Shown: positions 15,719 to 24,652, counted from the first letter of the stretch. The stretch is 64,000 nucleotides of DNA from Akkermansiaceae bacterium (GCA_024233085.1 JACKQC010000012.1:62001-126000); one strand, 5' to 3'. Made by a program: numbers and translations. The notes: generated from the letters alone by a model not told the origin.

Positions 15719-17076
15719 AGACTCCCCGCACCGCCTTCCGCTTTGCCGTCATTTCCTTGCTCGCCGCCTTGTCCGGACCGCCGGCCCGAGCCGAAACGCA
15801 GGTACTGTGGGCGCTAAGCGGCGGGGGCGAGGGGAACGACAAGATCCGCGGCATGGCGGCGGCGCCGGACGGAGGGCTTTTCATCACCGGCGAAATTTCC
15901 GGCGCCACCGATCTCGGGGACATCACCCTGGAGAGCGCGGGACAGCTCGACATCGTGGTGGCGAAGCTCTCGGCGAAAGGCGAGCCGGTCTGGGCGGTTC
16001 GCGCCGGAGGCGACAAAATCGACCGCGGCTACGGAGTCTCCCCCGCCCCGGACGGCGGCTGCTATGTGACCGGGCATTTCCAGAGCGGCACGATACGGTT
16101 CGGCGAGCACGAGCTAATCAACGCGGGCGACTACGACGGCTTCCTCGCCCGGTTCGACGCGGGAGGCGCCTGCCTGTGGGCGAAGCGCTTCGGAGGCGCG
16201 GCCTACGACTACGGCCACGGGGTGGCCACCGATTCGGCGGGTTGCGCGGTGATGGCCGGGACCCTCGCGGGCGCCGGGACGCTGGAGGACTCCGCCGTCG
16301 GCGACGCCAAGGGACGAAACGCCCTGCTCGCAAAGTTCGCTCCCGACGGGAAAACTGTCTGGGTCACCGTCGCGACGGGCGCGGGCATCAGCGGCCACAA
16401 CGTGGCGATCGGACCCGACGACGCGGCTTATCTGTGCGGTTTTGTGCGCGGTCCGACCCGGTTTGGCGGCGAACCCGCGAAGGATTTCCCGGTGCAGGAG
16501 GCTTTCGTCGCCCGCCACACTTCCGGCGGCGGATTCGAATGGGCGCGGCACCTTGGGGGAGAATCGAACGGATTGGCCACCTCGGTCGCGGTGGATGCCG
16601 AGGGCCGGGTTTACGCCGCCGGGATGTTTCAGGGCGAGGTTTCGATGGGAAAAACCCGGTTCAAAAGTCTCGGCGAGCACGATGTATGGATCGCCGGCTT
16701 CAGCGACCTTGGCGATCCTCTGTGGCTGCGACGCATCGGGGGACCGGGAATCGACTACGGTCTCGGCCTGACACCGATGCGCAACGGAGGCTGCGCCCTG
16801 ACGGGCGAGATCGCCGAAAGCGCCGATCTTGGCGGCAAAACGGTCGCCTCCGCCGGCGCCCGCGACGCCTTTGTCGCGGTGTTTTCTCCGGCGGGCGATT
16901 TCGCGGCGGCCTCGCCGCTGGGCGGAAAAGACAACGACTTGAGCTACGCCATCGCCGCGACCCTCGACGGCGCGCTGAATCTCGCCGGCGCCTTTCGGAA
17001 CGAAACCACTCTGGGCCGACATTCCCTGAAAAGTGGCGGCGGCAACGACCTGTTTGTCTGCCGACTGCTGCCGTGA
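15715..17076 (+). CDS. Secreted beta-propeller protein (SBBP repeats)
   Basis: 453 residues with a signal peptide ('FAVISLLAALSGPPARA'). Seven to eight repeats follow of the form 'WA...GG...D....VA..PDGG.Y.TG.F.G...FG...L...G..D.F.A': for example 'DKIRGMAAAPDGGLFITGE', 'DRGYGVSPAPDGGCYVTGHF', 'ATSVAVDAEGRVYAAGMF' and 'DYGLGLTPMRNGGCALTGE'. This is the SBBP (seven-bladed beta-propeller) pattern common in secreted proteins of this phylum. Start overlaps the sulfatase stop by 4 nt, so the two are coupled. It is probably a carbohydrate- or protein-binding scaffold outside the cytoplasm; no catalytic residues are evident. Confidence 0.85.
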   Translation: MKTPRTAFRFAVISLLAALSGPPARAETQVLWALSGGGEGNDKIRGMAAAPDGGLFITGEISGATDLGDITLESAGQLDIVVAKLSAKGEPVWAVRAGGDKIDRGYGVSPAPDGGCYVTGHFQSGTIRFGEHELINAGDYDGFLARFDAGGACLWAKRFGGAAYDYGHGVATDSAGCAVMAGTLAGAGTLEDSAVGDAKGRNALLAKFAPDGKTVWVTVATGAGISGHNVAIGPDDAAYLCGFVRGPTRFGGEPAKDFPVQEAFVARHTSGGGFEWARHLGGESNGLATSVAVDAEGRVYAAGMFQGEVSMGKTRFKSLGEHDVWIAGFSDLGDPLWLRRIGGPGIDYGLGLTPMRNGGCALTGEIAESADLGGKTVASAGARDAFVAVFSPAGDFAAASPLGGKDNDLSYAIAATLDGALNLAGAFRNETTLGRHSLKSGGGNDLFVCRLLP

Positions 17077-17110
17077 AGCTCCGGCAAGGCAACAGCGGCG
17101 CCTATTCCCG

Positions 17111-17140
17111 TTGACAACCCCGGCGCGTTTTTTCTATCGT
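17111..17140 (+). promoter_or_regulatory. Sigma70-like promoter of the FHA gene
   Basis: A perfect -35 TTGACA (17111-17116) and TATCGT (17135-17140) are separated by 18 bp. The -10-like box ends 11 nt before the ATG at 17152. The best -35 match seen in the window. Confidence 0.65.
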
Positions 17141-17151
17141 CGAGTTGGCGC

Positions 17152-17667
17152 ATGGCGAAAATTTCCAGCCTCATTCTTTCCGTTCCCGATTCCGAGCCGA
17201 TCCAGTATCGGCTCGACGACGCCCGGATCGTCGTGGGCCGTTCGCCAGACAACGACATCCAGGTCGAGGAAAGCGCCGTTTCCTCCCGGCACTGCGAATT
17301 TCTGCGCGACGGCGACCGCTACGTGCTGGTCGATCTCGGCTCCACCAACGGCACCCGCGTCAATGGCAAGTCCATCAAGAACGGCCGCATCGCCCTGAAA
17401 AACGGGGACCAGATCCTGCTCGGCGAATCGGTGCCCGCCCATTTTATCCAGGCCATCGAAGCCAGCACACCCGTCAAACCGTCCGCGAAACCCATCCCCG
17501 CGTCCGTCAATGGCCCCGGTGCCGGCGCGGTGACCCAGGTGGTTTATTCGCTGATTGACGACGAAACGGGCGCGGATGACGAAGACTGGGAAACGGCCTA
17601 CCTCGAAATCAACCCCGTCGCCGCCGCGGTCGCCAAGCAGGAGGGGGCGTTGGGGGCCAAAACGTGA
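17152..17667 (+). CDS. FHA-domain protein
   Basis: 171 residues. The forkhead-associated domain covers ~10-95 and has all key features: 'VVGRSPDNDI' (phosphothreonine-contacting Arg), 'VSSRHCEF' (Ser and His), 'DLGSTNGTRVNG' (Asn) and 'LKNGDQILLG'. The remaining ~75 residues are a low-complexity, acidic tail ('DDETGADDEDWETAYLEI'). It likely reads Ser/Thr phosphorylation; no kinase or phosphatase gene is in the window. Has its own promoter, separate from the upstream propeller gene. Ends 57 nt before the convergent FAD oxidoreductase gene. Confidence 0.93.
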   Translation: MAKISSLILSVPDSEPIQYRLDDARIVVGRSPDNDIQVEESAVSSRHCEFLRDGDRYVLVDLGSTNGTRVNGKSIKNGRIALKNGDQILLGESVPAHFIQAIEASTPVKPSAKPIPASVNGPGAGAVTQVVYSLIDDETGADDEDWETAYLEINPVAAAVAKQEGALGAKT

Positions 17668-17724
17668 CGTAGCATGGGCTCTCCAGCCCGTGCCCGTCCC
17701 CGCGAATCACTCAAAACGCCCGCC

Positions 17725-20700
17725 TCAGGGCTTCTCCCCCAGCACCGCGTGGGCGTGCTGCGCAAACAGCGCCCGCAGGTCTTTTTCGTAGGCGCGCAAA
17801 ATTTTCTCCGCGACGCCCTCGAAATCGCCGCAGCGATACAGAGCCCGCGCCAGGATGATCTCCCGCAGCGGCTCGGAGCGCTCCTCCTGCCGGCCGCTCT
17901 CGGCGATGTCGGTGATGGCGTGGCCCGTCATGCCTTCCTTGCCCAGCAGATCGGCCAACGGCTTCGCGGCGGTCGGGGCGCGCTGCGCCTCCAAAGCCAT
18001 GGCCACGGCGCGGTGATGGGAAAACTCCTTCGTCGCGTCGAGCTGCGCGACCTTTTCGAGGATCACGGGAATCGCTTTCGGATCCCCGGACTGGCCGGCG
18101 GCGATAAGGTGGGAGTCGAGCGGCGAAATGCTGCCGCCGAACTGGCCCATGCCGCGGAAATTCCATCCCTCGTCCCATTCGTGGGAGCGGATCGTCTCAA
18201 TCAGCGTCGGCAGTCCGGTGGCGTCGCCGAGCATGCCGAGCAGGTTCGCGTAGATCAGTTGGTGCTCGGGCAGATCGGCCTTTTCGTAGGCGGCCTTCAG
18301 CAGCGGCAGGGCGCGGTCCTTTTCCTCCAGCAGCAGAGCGAGGCCGCGGAAATCCTCGACCACGGAGGCGACGGCGGCGGCCACGAGGTCGTCGCCCGGT
18401 TTCCCGGAGTCCTGAGCCTCCAGCGTCTCCGGCGGCAGCGAACCGATCTCCACGAGGTGTTTCTGGAGCGTCTTGACGTCCAGCGACCGGGTCGGGATGC
18501 CGTCGGCCGCGATCATGGCGGCGGCGACCCCCGCGGCGTATCCCTGGTTCTGAATGCAGGGCTGCATGCGCAGGATGGGCATGGAGTCGCGGTGCGCGCT
18601 GATGCCGAGTCCGGTCACCAGAATGCCGTCCAGGTCCCGGGGCAGGAGCGCGCGGTAGGGCACGGGGGCGATCATGTCCTGCTTGTCGGGAAAATCGATG
18701 AGGAAGACGGGATGCACCGTGTAGCCGTGGGTGTCGAAATTGCTCTCGTGCAGCGAAATGGTGTCGTGCCAGGTGCGGCCGTTGATGATGTCGAGCGGGC
18801 TGATGTGGGCGTCGCCGACGATGCGGCGGCGTTCGCGGCTGTCGATGAAGGAACTGAGGTCGTAGCTGGTGTCCCGGTATTTCTGCCGGCCGGCCACGAT
18901 CATGCGCCACTGGTCGACGGGATCGCTCTCGTCGGCGAAGGAATAGTCGGTATTCGCGTAGCCGGTGCCCAGCGCGCGCGGCGACAGGCCCGTGCCCTGC
19001 ATGGCGACGTGCTCGGCGGAAGTCGTCACGCACTCCGCGCCGGCGGCGGCGGCGATGTCCGAGTTGCCGGTGGAGTCGACGACCGCCCCGGCCAGCACCA
19101 CGCCGCGTCCCTGCGGGGTGGCGACGATGACGCCCTTCACCTTGCCGTTTTCGACCAGGGCGCCGCTGGCCAGGGTGGAGAACCAGATGTCCCCGCCGGC
19201 TTCTACGATCTCGTGACGCCAGAGTTCGCGTTTGGCGACGGGATTCCAGCCGCCCTTGCGCTTCGGGCCGCCCATGGCCGCGACCTTTTCGTCGACCTCG
19301 GCGGTGAATCCCTTGCGGTATCCGTGATAGTAGCTGGAGATCAGCCCCAGCGTGCCGACGCCGCCGAGGTGATCCTGAAACTCGAGCACCAGCGTCTTCG
19401 CGCCCTTTCGTCCCGCCCCGATGCCCGCCGGCGCGCCGCCCGTGCCGCCGCCCGCGACGACCACGTCGTAAACACCCAGCACGGGCAGAGCCCGCTCCGG
19501 CGAATCCACCGTCGGCAGCCCGCTGTCGGTCGGACGCGCGCCCCGGAGGTTCTCCATCACCTCACCGGTTTTCGCCGCGCCTTCCGCCGAGGCGGCAAAA
19601 ACGGACGCTTTGCCCGCGATGCTCGCCACCTTCGCCGCTTCCGCCGCCGCCGCGCCAACCCGGGTTCCGAGGCGCATTTGCACCAGCGGTTTCAGCAACT
19701 CCGCCGCCGCCGCGCGGGTCACCCCGGCGCAACCGCCGAGAACGTAAAAGCGATCCAGCCCGGCCGGCTGAAGCGCCGCGAGATCGAGTGTCCCGGGATC
19801 GACGGCATCGCCGGGCGCCTCGGTTTTCGCCTTCATCGGGTCCGCCGGCACCTGGAAAAGCACGTCGGACTCGTCCACCAGCGCGACGTCGAAGGTCTTC
19901 TCCCGCGCCAGCACCTCCGCCCGGGCGAACGAAGCCGGGCTCGCGTCGGGCATGGGCAGATCGAGCTGGTAAACGAAGACATCCTGCGGCCCCTCGGCGC
20001 TGTAGAATTTCACGCCGGCCGTCGTGGCGCGGATGCCTTCGCCCGATTTCGCGTCGCCCCCCGCGACGATGCGTTGAAAGGTTTGTTTCCCGCCCGGAAA
20101 CGACGCGAACTCGACACCCGCCGCCCGGGCGGCCGTGGCGCGCGCGGTGGCGTCGATCACCACCGTGGCGCGGACGGCCTGGCGCCCGGCGCGATTGGTC
20201 ATCACGACCCCGGCCGGCTGGCCTTGCTCGTCTTTCAGCACGCCGGTCACCATGGCGCCGTAGAGATATTTCACTCCCGCGGCGAGCAGGGCGTCGTCGA
20301 GCGCGACTTTCACCTGCATCGGGGTGGCGGGCACGACGGGCGCGTTTTCGTCGACGACGACCTCGCGCTCCTCGAGCAGGAGCAGTTCGCCCAGGAGGAT
20401 GCGCTGCGCGTCGGCGGCCTTGGTGGCGGTCACCTTGACGTAGCGGCAGGCCTGTTTCACCGGCAGGGAAAAATGCGCCGATTCGCCACCGCCCGCGTCG
20501 GCGACGCGCGCGGCCGGTCCAAGGTCGCGCCAGAGCTTGCCGTTCGGCGAAGTCGCCACCCGCACCTCGCCGACGACGAACTCGCCCGTCCGCTCGAAAG
20601 CCATCAGGTGCAGCGCCTCGAGGCGCGCCATCTTGCCGAGGTCGGCGACCAGCGTGGTGTCGGCGTCGTACTGCACGGATTCCTGGGCGGCGTTGATCCA

Positions 20701-21123
20701 TTTGCCATCGGTCAGCGCGATTCCCTGCGCGTCCTTGTGCTTGGCGTTCGGTTGCTGGTCGGCCTCGTAGGCGAATGACAGGCGATTGGGAAATCCGCCG
20801 ATCGGGTCGGTTCGCTCGAAGACCTTCTTTTCCAGCTCCGACTCGGGGGTGTCGTCCTTGTCGAGCCACAGCCGGAGCGTCCCCGCCACGTCCTCGCCGA
20901 GATAAGGCCGCGGCGCGGCGAGAAAGACGGACGCGCCCTGCTTCGTGGCTTCCACCGCCGCCGTGACCGCCCCCACCCCGCCGCCGACGACCACCACATC
21001 GACGTCATAGGCGACGGGAATTTCGCGGGCGGACTCGACGATGGCGTCCGCCGCGCGGGCCAGGCCGGAAAGGGAGAGGGCAGCCGCCAAAGCGACGCGA
21101 AAGGTGAAGGCGAGCGTTTTCAT
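17725..21123 (-). CDS. Secreted FAD-dependent oxidoreductase with inserted discoidin-like and C-terminal HEAT-like regions
   Basis: 1132 residues with a signal peptide ('FRVALAAALSLSGLARAA'). The first dinucleotide-binding motif is at ~43-50 ('VVVGGGVGAVTAAVEATKQG'). An F5/8 type C (discoidin)-like segment is inserted at ~160-260 ('TLVADLGKMARLEALHLMAF', 'RVATSPNGKLWRDLG', 'ACRYVKVTATKA'). A second FAD motif occurs at ~550 ('VVVAGGGTGGAPAGIGAGRK'), with 'EFQDHLGGVGTLG' and a typical 'VDSTGNSDIAAAAGAE'. The last ~190 residues ('LIYANLLGMLGDATGLPTLI', 'IPVILEKVAQLDATKEFSHH') resemble HEAT-like repeats. Proteins of this type are annotated as FAD-dependent oxidoreductase or xanthan lyase and cluster with sulfatases in this phylum. 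The two nucleotide-binding motifs suggest either a split FAD domain interrupted by an insertion or a tandem duplication. The substrate is unknown. Confidence 0.88.
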   Translation of the reverse strand: MKTLAFTFRVALAAALSLSGLARAADAIVESAREIPVAYDVDVVVVGGGVGAVTAAVEATKQGASVFLAAPRPYLGEDVAGTLRLWLDKDDTPESELEKKVFERTDPIGGFPNRLSFAYEADQQPNAKHKDAQGIALTDGKWINAAQESVQYDADTTLVADLGKMARLEALHLMAFERTGEFVVGEVRVATSPNGKLWRDLGPAARVADAGGGESAHFSLPVKQACRYVKVTATKAADAQRILLGELLLLEEREVVVDENAPVVPATPMQVKVALDDALLAAGVKYLYGAMVTGVLKDEQGQPAGVVMTNRAGRQAVRATVVIDATARATAARAAGVEFASFPGGKQTFQRIVAGGDAKSGEGIRATTAGVKFYSAEGPQDVFVYQLDLPMPDASPASFARAEVLAREKTFDVALVDESDVLFQVPADPMKAKTEAPGDAVDPGTLDLAALQPAGLDRFYVLGGCAGVTRAAAAELLKPLVQMRLGTRVGAAAAEAAKVASIAGKASVFAASAEGAAKTGEVMENLRGARPTDSGLPTVDSPERALPVLGVYDVVVAGGGTGGAPAGIGAGRKGAKTLVLEFQDHLGGVGTLGLISSYYHGYRKGFTAEVDEKVAAMGGPKRKGGWNPVAKRELWRHEIVEAGGDIWFSTLASGALVENGKVKGVIVATPQGRGVVLAGAVVDSTGNSDIAAAAGAECVTTSAEHVAMQGTGLSPRALGTGYANTDYSFADESDPVDQWRMIVAGRQKYRDTSYDLSSFIDSRERRRIVGDAHISPLDIINGRTWHDTISLHESNFDTHGYTVHPVFLIDFPDKQDMIAPVPYRALLPRDLDGILVTGLGISAHRDSMPILRMQPCIQNQGYAAGVAAAMIAADGIPTRSLDVKTLQKHLVEIGSLPPETLEAQDSGKPGDDLVAAAVASVVEDFRGLALLLEEKDRALPLLKAAYEKADLPEHQLIYANLLGMLGDATGLPTLIETIRSHEWDEGWNFRGMGQFGGSISPLDSHLIAAGQSGDPKAIPVILEKVAQLDATKEFSHHRAVAMALEAQRAPTAAKPLADLLGKEGMTGHAITDIAESGRQEERSEPLREIILARALYRCGDFEGVAEKILRAYEKDLRALFAQHAHAVLGEKP

Positions 21124-21461
21124 TTTCGGAGCTTTCAGGGAGCCGGAACCATGGGTTCGCGGCGCGAAAAATGCAAAAGCGAACCGCGAATCGACGCGAA
21201 CGCGCGCGCAGTGGTGCGAAGGGACTCTCTCGAACCGCGAATGAACGCGAAAATTTTTGAATTTTGCTCCGACTTAAGCGCTTCGGATCGGTGGTCCCTC
21301 CGCGGCCAACAGAGCCTGGCCGCCTATCCACTTCAATTGCGCCCCGTTCCGGAAAGAGAAAATTCGCGCCCATTCGCGGTTCAAAAACCCGCCGGAATCC
21401 CAACCGTTTCCCCCGACCCAACAGGGTATGGTCGCCGACCAAACCCTGTTGAATCGTCCTT
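21124..21461. other. Divergent intergenic region with repeated GCGAAT motifs
   Basis: No gene. AACCGCGAAT occurs at 21182-21191 and 21233-21242, with its complement ATTCGCGGTT at 21372-21381. A related stretch, ATTCGTGTCCGTTCGTGG, overlaps the start of the next gene (~21484-21501). These are dispersed intergenic palindromic words. The dispersed inverted-repeat copy B also lies here. Confidence 0.6.
21419..21451. repeat. Dispersed inverted repeat, copy B
   Basis: Arms 21419-21433 and 21437-21451 pair over 15 bp with one internal A:A mismatch and a 3-nt loop; the outer 9 bp match the CAACAGGGT/ACCCTGTTG family. Unlike the other copies it lies between divergent genes. Confidence 0.85.
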
Positions 21462-23204
21462 GTGAAAGGAGGATTTCGTGTTCATTCGTGTCCGTTCGTG
21501 GTTCGAAGGATTTCCAGCCCGCTCCGCAACCGCCTGCTGCACGCCTGGCGGGTCGGAGTCGTCGTGCTGGTGGTGCTCCTCGTTCACCGGCAGCACGCCT
21601 GGTGGGTGGCCCAGCGGCGCGGGGCGGCGAAACAGCCAGTCTCGGTGGAAAGGGTGCGGCCCTTTTACCCGAACGCCGAACGCCTCAGCGACTGGGACCC
21701 GGCCCACGGCGGGCAGAATGTCTTCGCCGCCGATGGCGAGGCGCTCGGCCACGTCCTCCAGACCTCGCCCGAGGCCGATGACGTGATCGGCTTTTCCGGC
21801 CCGACCAACGTGCTGATCGCCTTCGACCCCGCCGAACGCATCCTCGGCGTCGCGGTGCTGCGCAGCGACGACACGCGCGAGCATCTCGGGCAGATTTTGA
21901 AAAACGACGCGTTTTTCCGGCAGTGGATCGGCCTGGCCCGCGCCGAGGCCGCCGCCAACCCGGAAATTCACGCCGTCTCCGGCGCCACGCTGACCAGCCA
22001 GTCCATCGCCGACAGCATCGCGACCCGGCTCGGTGGCGCGGCGCGCGAGTCGCGGTTCCCGGAGGAAATCCAAATCGCCGAAGTCCGAAAATTCCTGCCC
22101 GGAGCGGACCGTTTCGAACCGATGCCAAAGCGCCCCCACCTTCGGCGCGTCGTCGACGCCGGGGGGAACCTCGTCGGCCACGCCTCCCGCACCTCGCCAT
22201 ACGCGGATCACCTGATCGGTTACCAGGGCCCCAGCGACGTGCTGCTGGTGTTCGACCCGGAGGAGCGCTTTGCCGGCCTCGCCCTGCGCGGCACCTTCGA
22301 CAACGCGCCCTACGTGAAGCTGATGACCGACGACGAGTATTTTTTCAACACCTTCGTCGGCTTCGACCTCGCGGATGTGGGAAGGCTCGACATGGTCGAC
22401 GCCGGGATCGACGGCGTCACCGGCGCGACGAAGACGAGCATCAACGTCGCCGAAAGCGTCATCCTGGCGGCGCGCGAACTGGCGAAGGTGCGCGAGCCCG
22501 CTCCGCCGAAGCCGTGGCTCGACCTTTCCCCGCGCGCCGCCGGCACGGGAATCGTCGTGCTGCTGAGCCTGGCGATCGCCTTCACCCGGCTCCGGGGAAA
22601 GCGCTGGCTGCGCCTGGCGCATCAGGCCGTGCTGATCGGCTACCTCGGTTTGGTGAACGCGGACCTGCTTTCCATGGCTCAACTCACGGGTTGGACGCAG
22701 AACGGCGTGCCCTGGAAAGCCGCGTCCGGTTTGGCGCTGCTGACCGCCGCCGCGCTGCTCGCGCCGATTTTCGCCGGGCGGCAGGTCTATTGCACCCATC
22801 TCTGCCCCTACGGCGCGGCGCAGGACTGGCTGCATCGCCGCCTGCCTTGGCGGTTGGGCATCAAGGGCCGGCTCGACGCGGTGCTGGGCGCGTTTCCCGT
22901 CCTGCTGTTGGCGGGCGTGCTCGTGGTGTCGATGGGGCACCTGCCCTTCAGCCTGGTCGGGATCGAGCCCTTCGACGCCTTCGTGGTTCGCATCGCGGGG
23001 TGGGCGACGATTTCCATCGCTGTCATCGGCCTCGTCGCTTCGCTGTTCGTGACCCGGGCATACTGCCGGTATGGTTGTCCCACCGGCGCGCTGCTGAAGT
23101 TCCTCCGCTGGGGCGGCGCGAACGCTCCGGACCGCTTCGGCTGGCGCGACGGCGCGGCGGCGGCGCTGCTTGCCCTCGCGTTGGGGCTGATTTTCTGGCA
23201 TTGA
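21462..23204 (+). CDS. NosR/NirI-like membrane flavoprotein with two FMN-binding domains and Fe-S motifs
   Basis: 580 residues at most. An N-terminal membrane helix ('VGVVVLVVLLVH') is followed by two FMN-binding domains whose covalent flavinylation motifs are 'SGATLT' (~176) and 'TGATKT' (~328). Five or six membrane segments follow, with two cytoplasmic-side cysteine motifs: 'CTHLCPYG' (~446) and 'CRYGCPTG' (~530), resembling the polyferredoxin part of NosR/NirI. Such proteins move electrons across the membrane to extracytoplasmic acceptors; ApbE must act on the flavin sites. The start is uncertain: GTG at 21462 opens the frame, but the first residues overlap repeat DNA, so GTG at 21498 ('VVRRISSPLRN') is also plausible. 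The divergent neighbour is an exported FAD enzyme, so electron delivery to it is a possible pairing. Confidence 0.88.
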   Translation: MKGGFRVHSCPFVVRRISSPLRNRLLHAWRVGVVVLVVLLVHRQHAWWVAQRRGAAKQPVSVERVRPFYPNAERLSDWDPAHGGQNVFAADGEALGHVLQTSPEADDVIGFSGPTNVLIAFDPAERILGVAVLRSDDTREHLGQILKNDAFFRQWIGLARAEAAANPEIHAVSGATLTSQSIADSIATRLGGAARESRFPEEIQIAEVRKFLPGADRFEPMPKRPHLRRVVDAGGNLVGHASRTSPYADHLIGYQGPSDVLLVFDPEERFAGLALRGTFDNAPYVKLMTDDEYFFNTFVGFDLADVGRLDMVDAGIDGVTGATKTSINVAESVILAARELAKVREPAPPKPWLDLSPRAAGTGIVVLLSLAIAFTRLRGKRWLRLAHQAVLIGYLGLVNADLLSMAQLTGWTQNGVPWKAASGLALLTAAALLAPIFAGRQVYCTHLCPYGAAQDWLHRRLPWRLGIKGRLDAVLGAFPVLLLAGVLVVSMGHLPFSLVGIEPFDAFVVRIAGWATISIAVIGLVASLFVTRAYCRYGCPTGALLKFLRWGGANAPDRFGWRDGAAAALLALALGLIFWH

Positions 23205-23273
23205 GGGTGATCGGGAGGCGGCGGGCGCGGGATCTCCCCGTGTGACGATTTTGGCGGATACAGAAAAAACCGC

Positions 23274-23302
23274 TTGTCATCCCTGGCTCAGAACGCTAAA
23301 AA
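23274..23302 (+). promoter_or_regulatory. Sigma70-like promoter of a candidate small RNA
   Basis: TTGTCA (23274-23279, 5 of 6 consensus bases) and TAAAAA (23297-23302, 4 of 6) are separated by exactly 17 bp. Predicted start is near 23309, immediately before the stem-loop described below. Confidence 0.5.
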
Positions 23303-23308
23303 GCGGCC

Positions 23309-23395
23309 GTTCAATCGGCACTGCCCCGCGCACCGGGGCGGGTTGCACCGATTGCCGCCTGTCACGGGGGGGCTTCCGTGACAGGCATTTTTTTT
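23309..23395 (+). ncRNA. Candidate ~87-nt small RNA (or leader) with two hairpins
   Basis: Bounded by a promoter-like pair and a strong terminator. Hairpin 1 has an outer stem CAATCGG (23312-23318)/CCGATTG (23348-23354) and an inner stem GCCCCG (23323-23328)/CGGGGC (23334-23339), separated by an asymmetric internal loop. Hairpin 2 is the terminator (23357-23386). There is no frame of useful length. It ends 39 nt before the GYF_2-protein gene, so a riboswitch-like leader for that gene is an alternative, but TCTAAT at 23421-23426 could give that gene its own start. No Rfam class is recognised. Confidence 0.5.
23357..23395 (+). terminator. Intrinsic terminator, plus strand
   Basis: GCCTGTCACGG (23357-23367) and CCGTGACAGGC (23376-23386) form a perfect 11-bp stem with an 8-nt loop, followed by A and eight T residues (23388-23395). 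The clearest intrinsic terminator in the window. Confidence 0.9.
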
Positions 23396-23434
23396 GGCTT
23401 TTCGCGGCCGCCCCGGTTTTTCTAATCTGCGGGG

Positions 23435-24586
23435 ATGGAAACGGAATGGCACTACGCGACCGGTGACGCGCGACGGGGACCGGTGACCGGGCATCAGCTC
23501 CGGGAACGGCTGCGGACCGGCGAAATCGATGACGGGACGCTGGTCTGGCGCGAGGGTTTCGCGGACTGGAAACCGCTCGGAGAATGCCGGACAGAAATCG
23601 AAGCCGTCTCCCCCGAGACCGGCGATGACCCGACGCCCAGGGTCCTCTGCGCCTGGTCGGGCGAGACCCGGCCCGAGGCGGCGATGCTTCGTTTCGGGGA
23701 TCACTGGGTCGCTCCGGAGCACAAGGACGCCTTCGTGCAGGCCCTGCGGGAGGGCGGCGAAGAGGCGGCGCTCCACTCCGTTTCGGAGGAGAACGACTCG
23801 AATCCTTTTCCCGCGACGCTGAACCTTTTCGATATCGTGGCGCAAAGCTGGAAGATCTGGCGAAAAAACCTCGCCGCCATCGCCATGGTCACGGCCGTGA
23901 TCTGGCTGCCGACCAACCTGCTGCTGGAGTGGATGGACAGCCGGCTGCTGAACGACGATGCGAACTTCAAGGAAATCGCCCAATCGTATCGGCGCGACCA
24001 GGCGGCGGAATTCTGGATCGGCATCATCGTGGTGGGCGCGGTGATGACGGCGGCGAGGCGGATGTGGGACAGGGAGGATCGCCTCGGGATCGGGGAAGCC
24101 TTCGCGGAGGGATTCGCGAACTGGCCGAGGTTGTGGGGCACGGGTTTTCTGTTTTATCTCTACATCTTCCTGTTCGCACTTGTGGTGTTCATTCCTTTTG
24201 GCTTCTGGGTTGAGGAAGGTTCGTCATGGGGTGGTTGGTTGATTTCCATACCCGCGACCGCTTTCGGCGTGGTCATCGTGGTTTACCTCGTTCGCTTCGG
24301 ATTTGTGCGGGCGGCGGCGATCGATTCGAGCGAGGGCGGCACCGCGGCTTTTCGCCGGAGCTGGCAAGCCACCCGCGGTCGTTTCTGGCGGGTGATCGGC
24401 TACCAGATGGTCGTTTTTGGGGTGCTGATCTCGCTTACCCTCGTGCTGGGATTGCTGTCGGCGCTTCCCTTTCTCGACCGCCTGGTGCCCTCGGCGATTC
24501 TCGGCACGGGGATCAATCTGATCCTGACCTTCGGAACGGTTGAGAGCTTTGTCCTGTATCGGCACCTTCGCGACAAAGCTCGCTGA
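23435..24586 (+). CDS. GYF_2 (DUF4339)-domain integral membrane protein
   Basis: 383 residues. The N-terminal ~55 residues are a GYF_2 domain ('WHYATGDARRGPVTGHQLRE', 'TLVWREGFADWKPLG'). A short linker with CxxC-free sequence follows, then from ~140 a multi-pass membrane region with about six helices ('NLAAIAMVTAVIWLPTNLLL', 'FWIGIIVVGAVMTAARRM', 'GTGFLFYLYIFLFALVVFI', 'WLISIPATAFGVVIVVYLV'), similar to glycerophosphoryl diester phosphodiesterase-membrane/DUF975-type domains. 'GGTAAFRRSWQATRGRFWRVIG' is the typical signature of that membrane group. Function is unknown; probably envelope. TCTAAT 8 nt before the ATG suggests a separate start from the small RNA upstream. Confidence 0.8.
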   Translation: METEWHYATGDARRGPVTGHQLRERLRTGEIDDGTLVWREGFADWKPLGECRTEIEAVSPETGDDPTPRVLCAWSGETRPEAAMLRFGDHWVAPEHKDAFVQALREGGEEAALHSVSEENDSNPFPATLNLFDIVAQSWKIWRKNLAAIAMVTAVIWLPTNLLLEWMDSRLLNDDANFKEIAQSYRRDQAAEFWIGIIVVGAVMTAARRMWDREDRLGIGEAFAEGFANWPRLWGTGFLFYLYIFLFALVVFIPFGFWVEEGSSWGGWLISIPATAFGVVIVVYLVRFGFVRAAAIDSSEGGTAAFRRSWQATRGRFWRVIGYQMVVFGVLISLTLVLGLLSALPFLDRLVPSAILGTGINLILTFGTVESFVLYRHLRDKAR

Positions 24587-24652
24587 AGGATTTCGTTTCG
24601 CGTCTCCGGGACGCGGGGAAACGGAAAAGGACGCGCGACTCCGAAGGATTGT

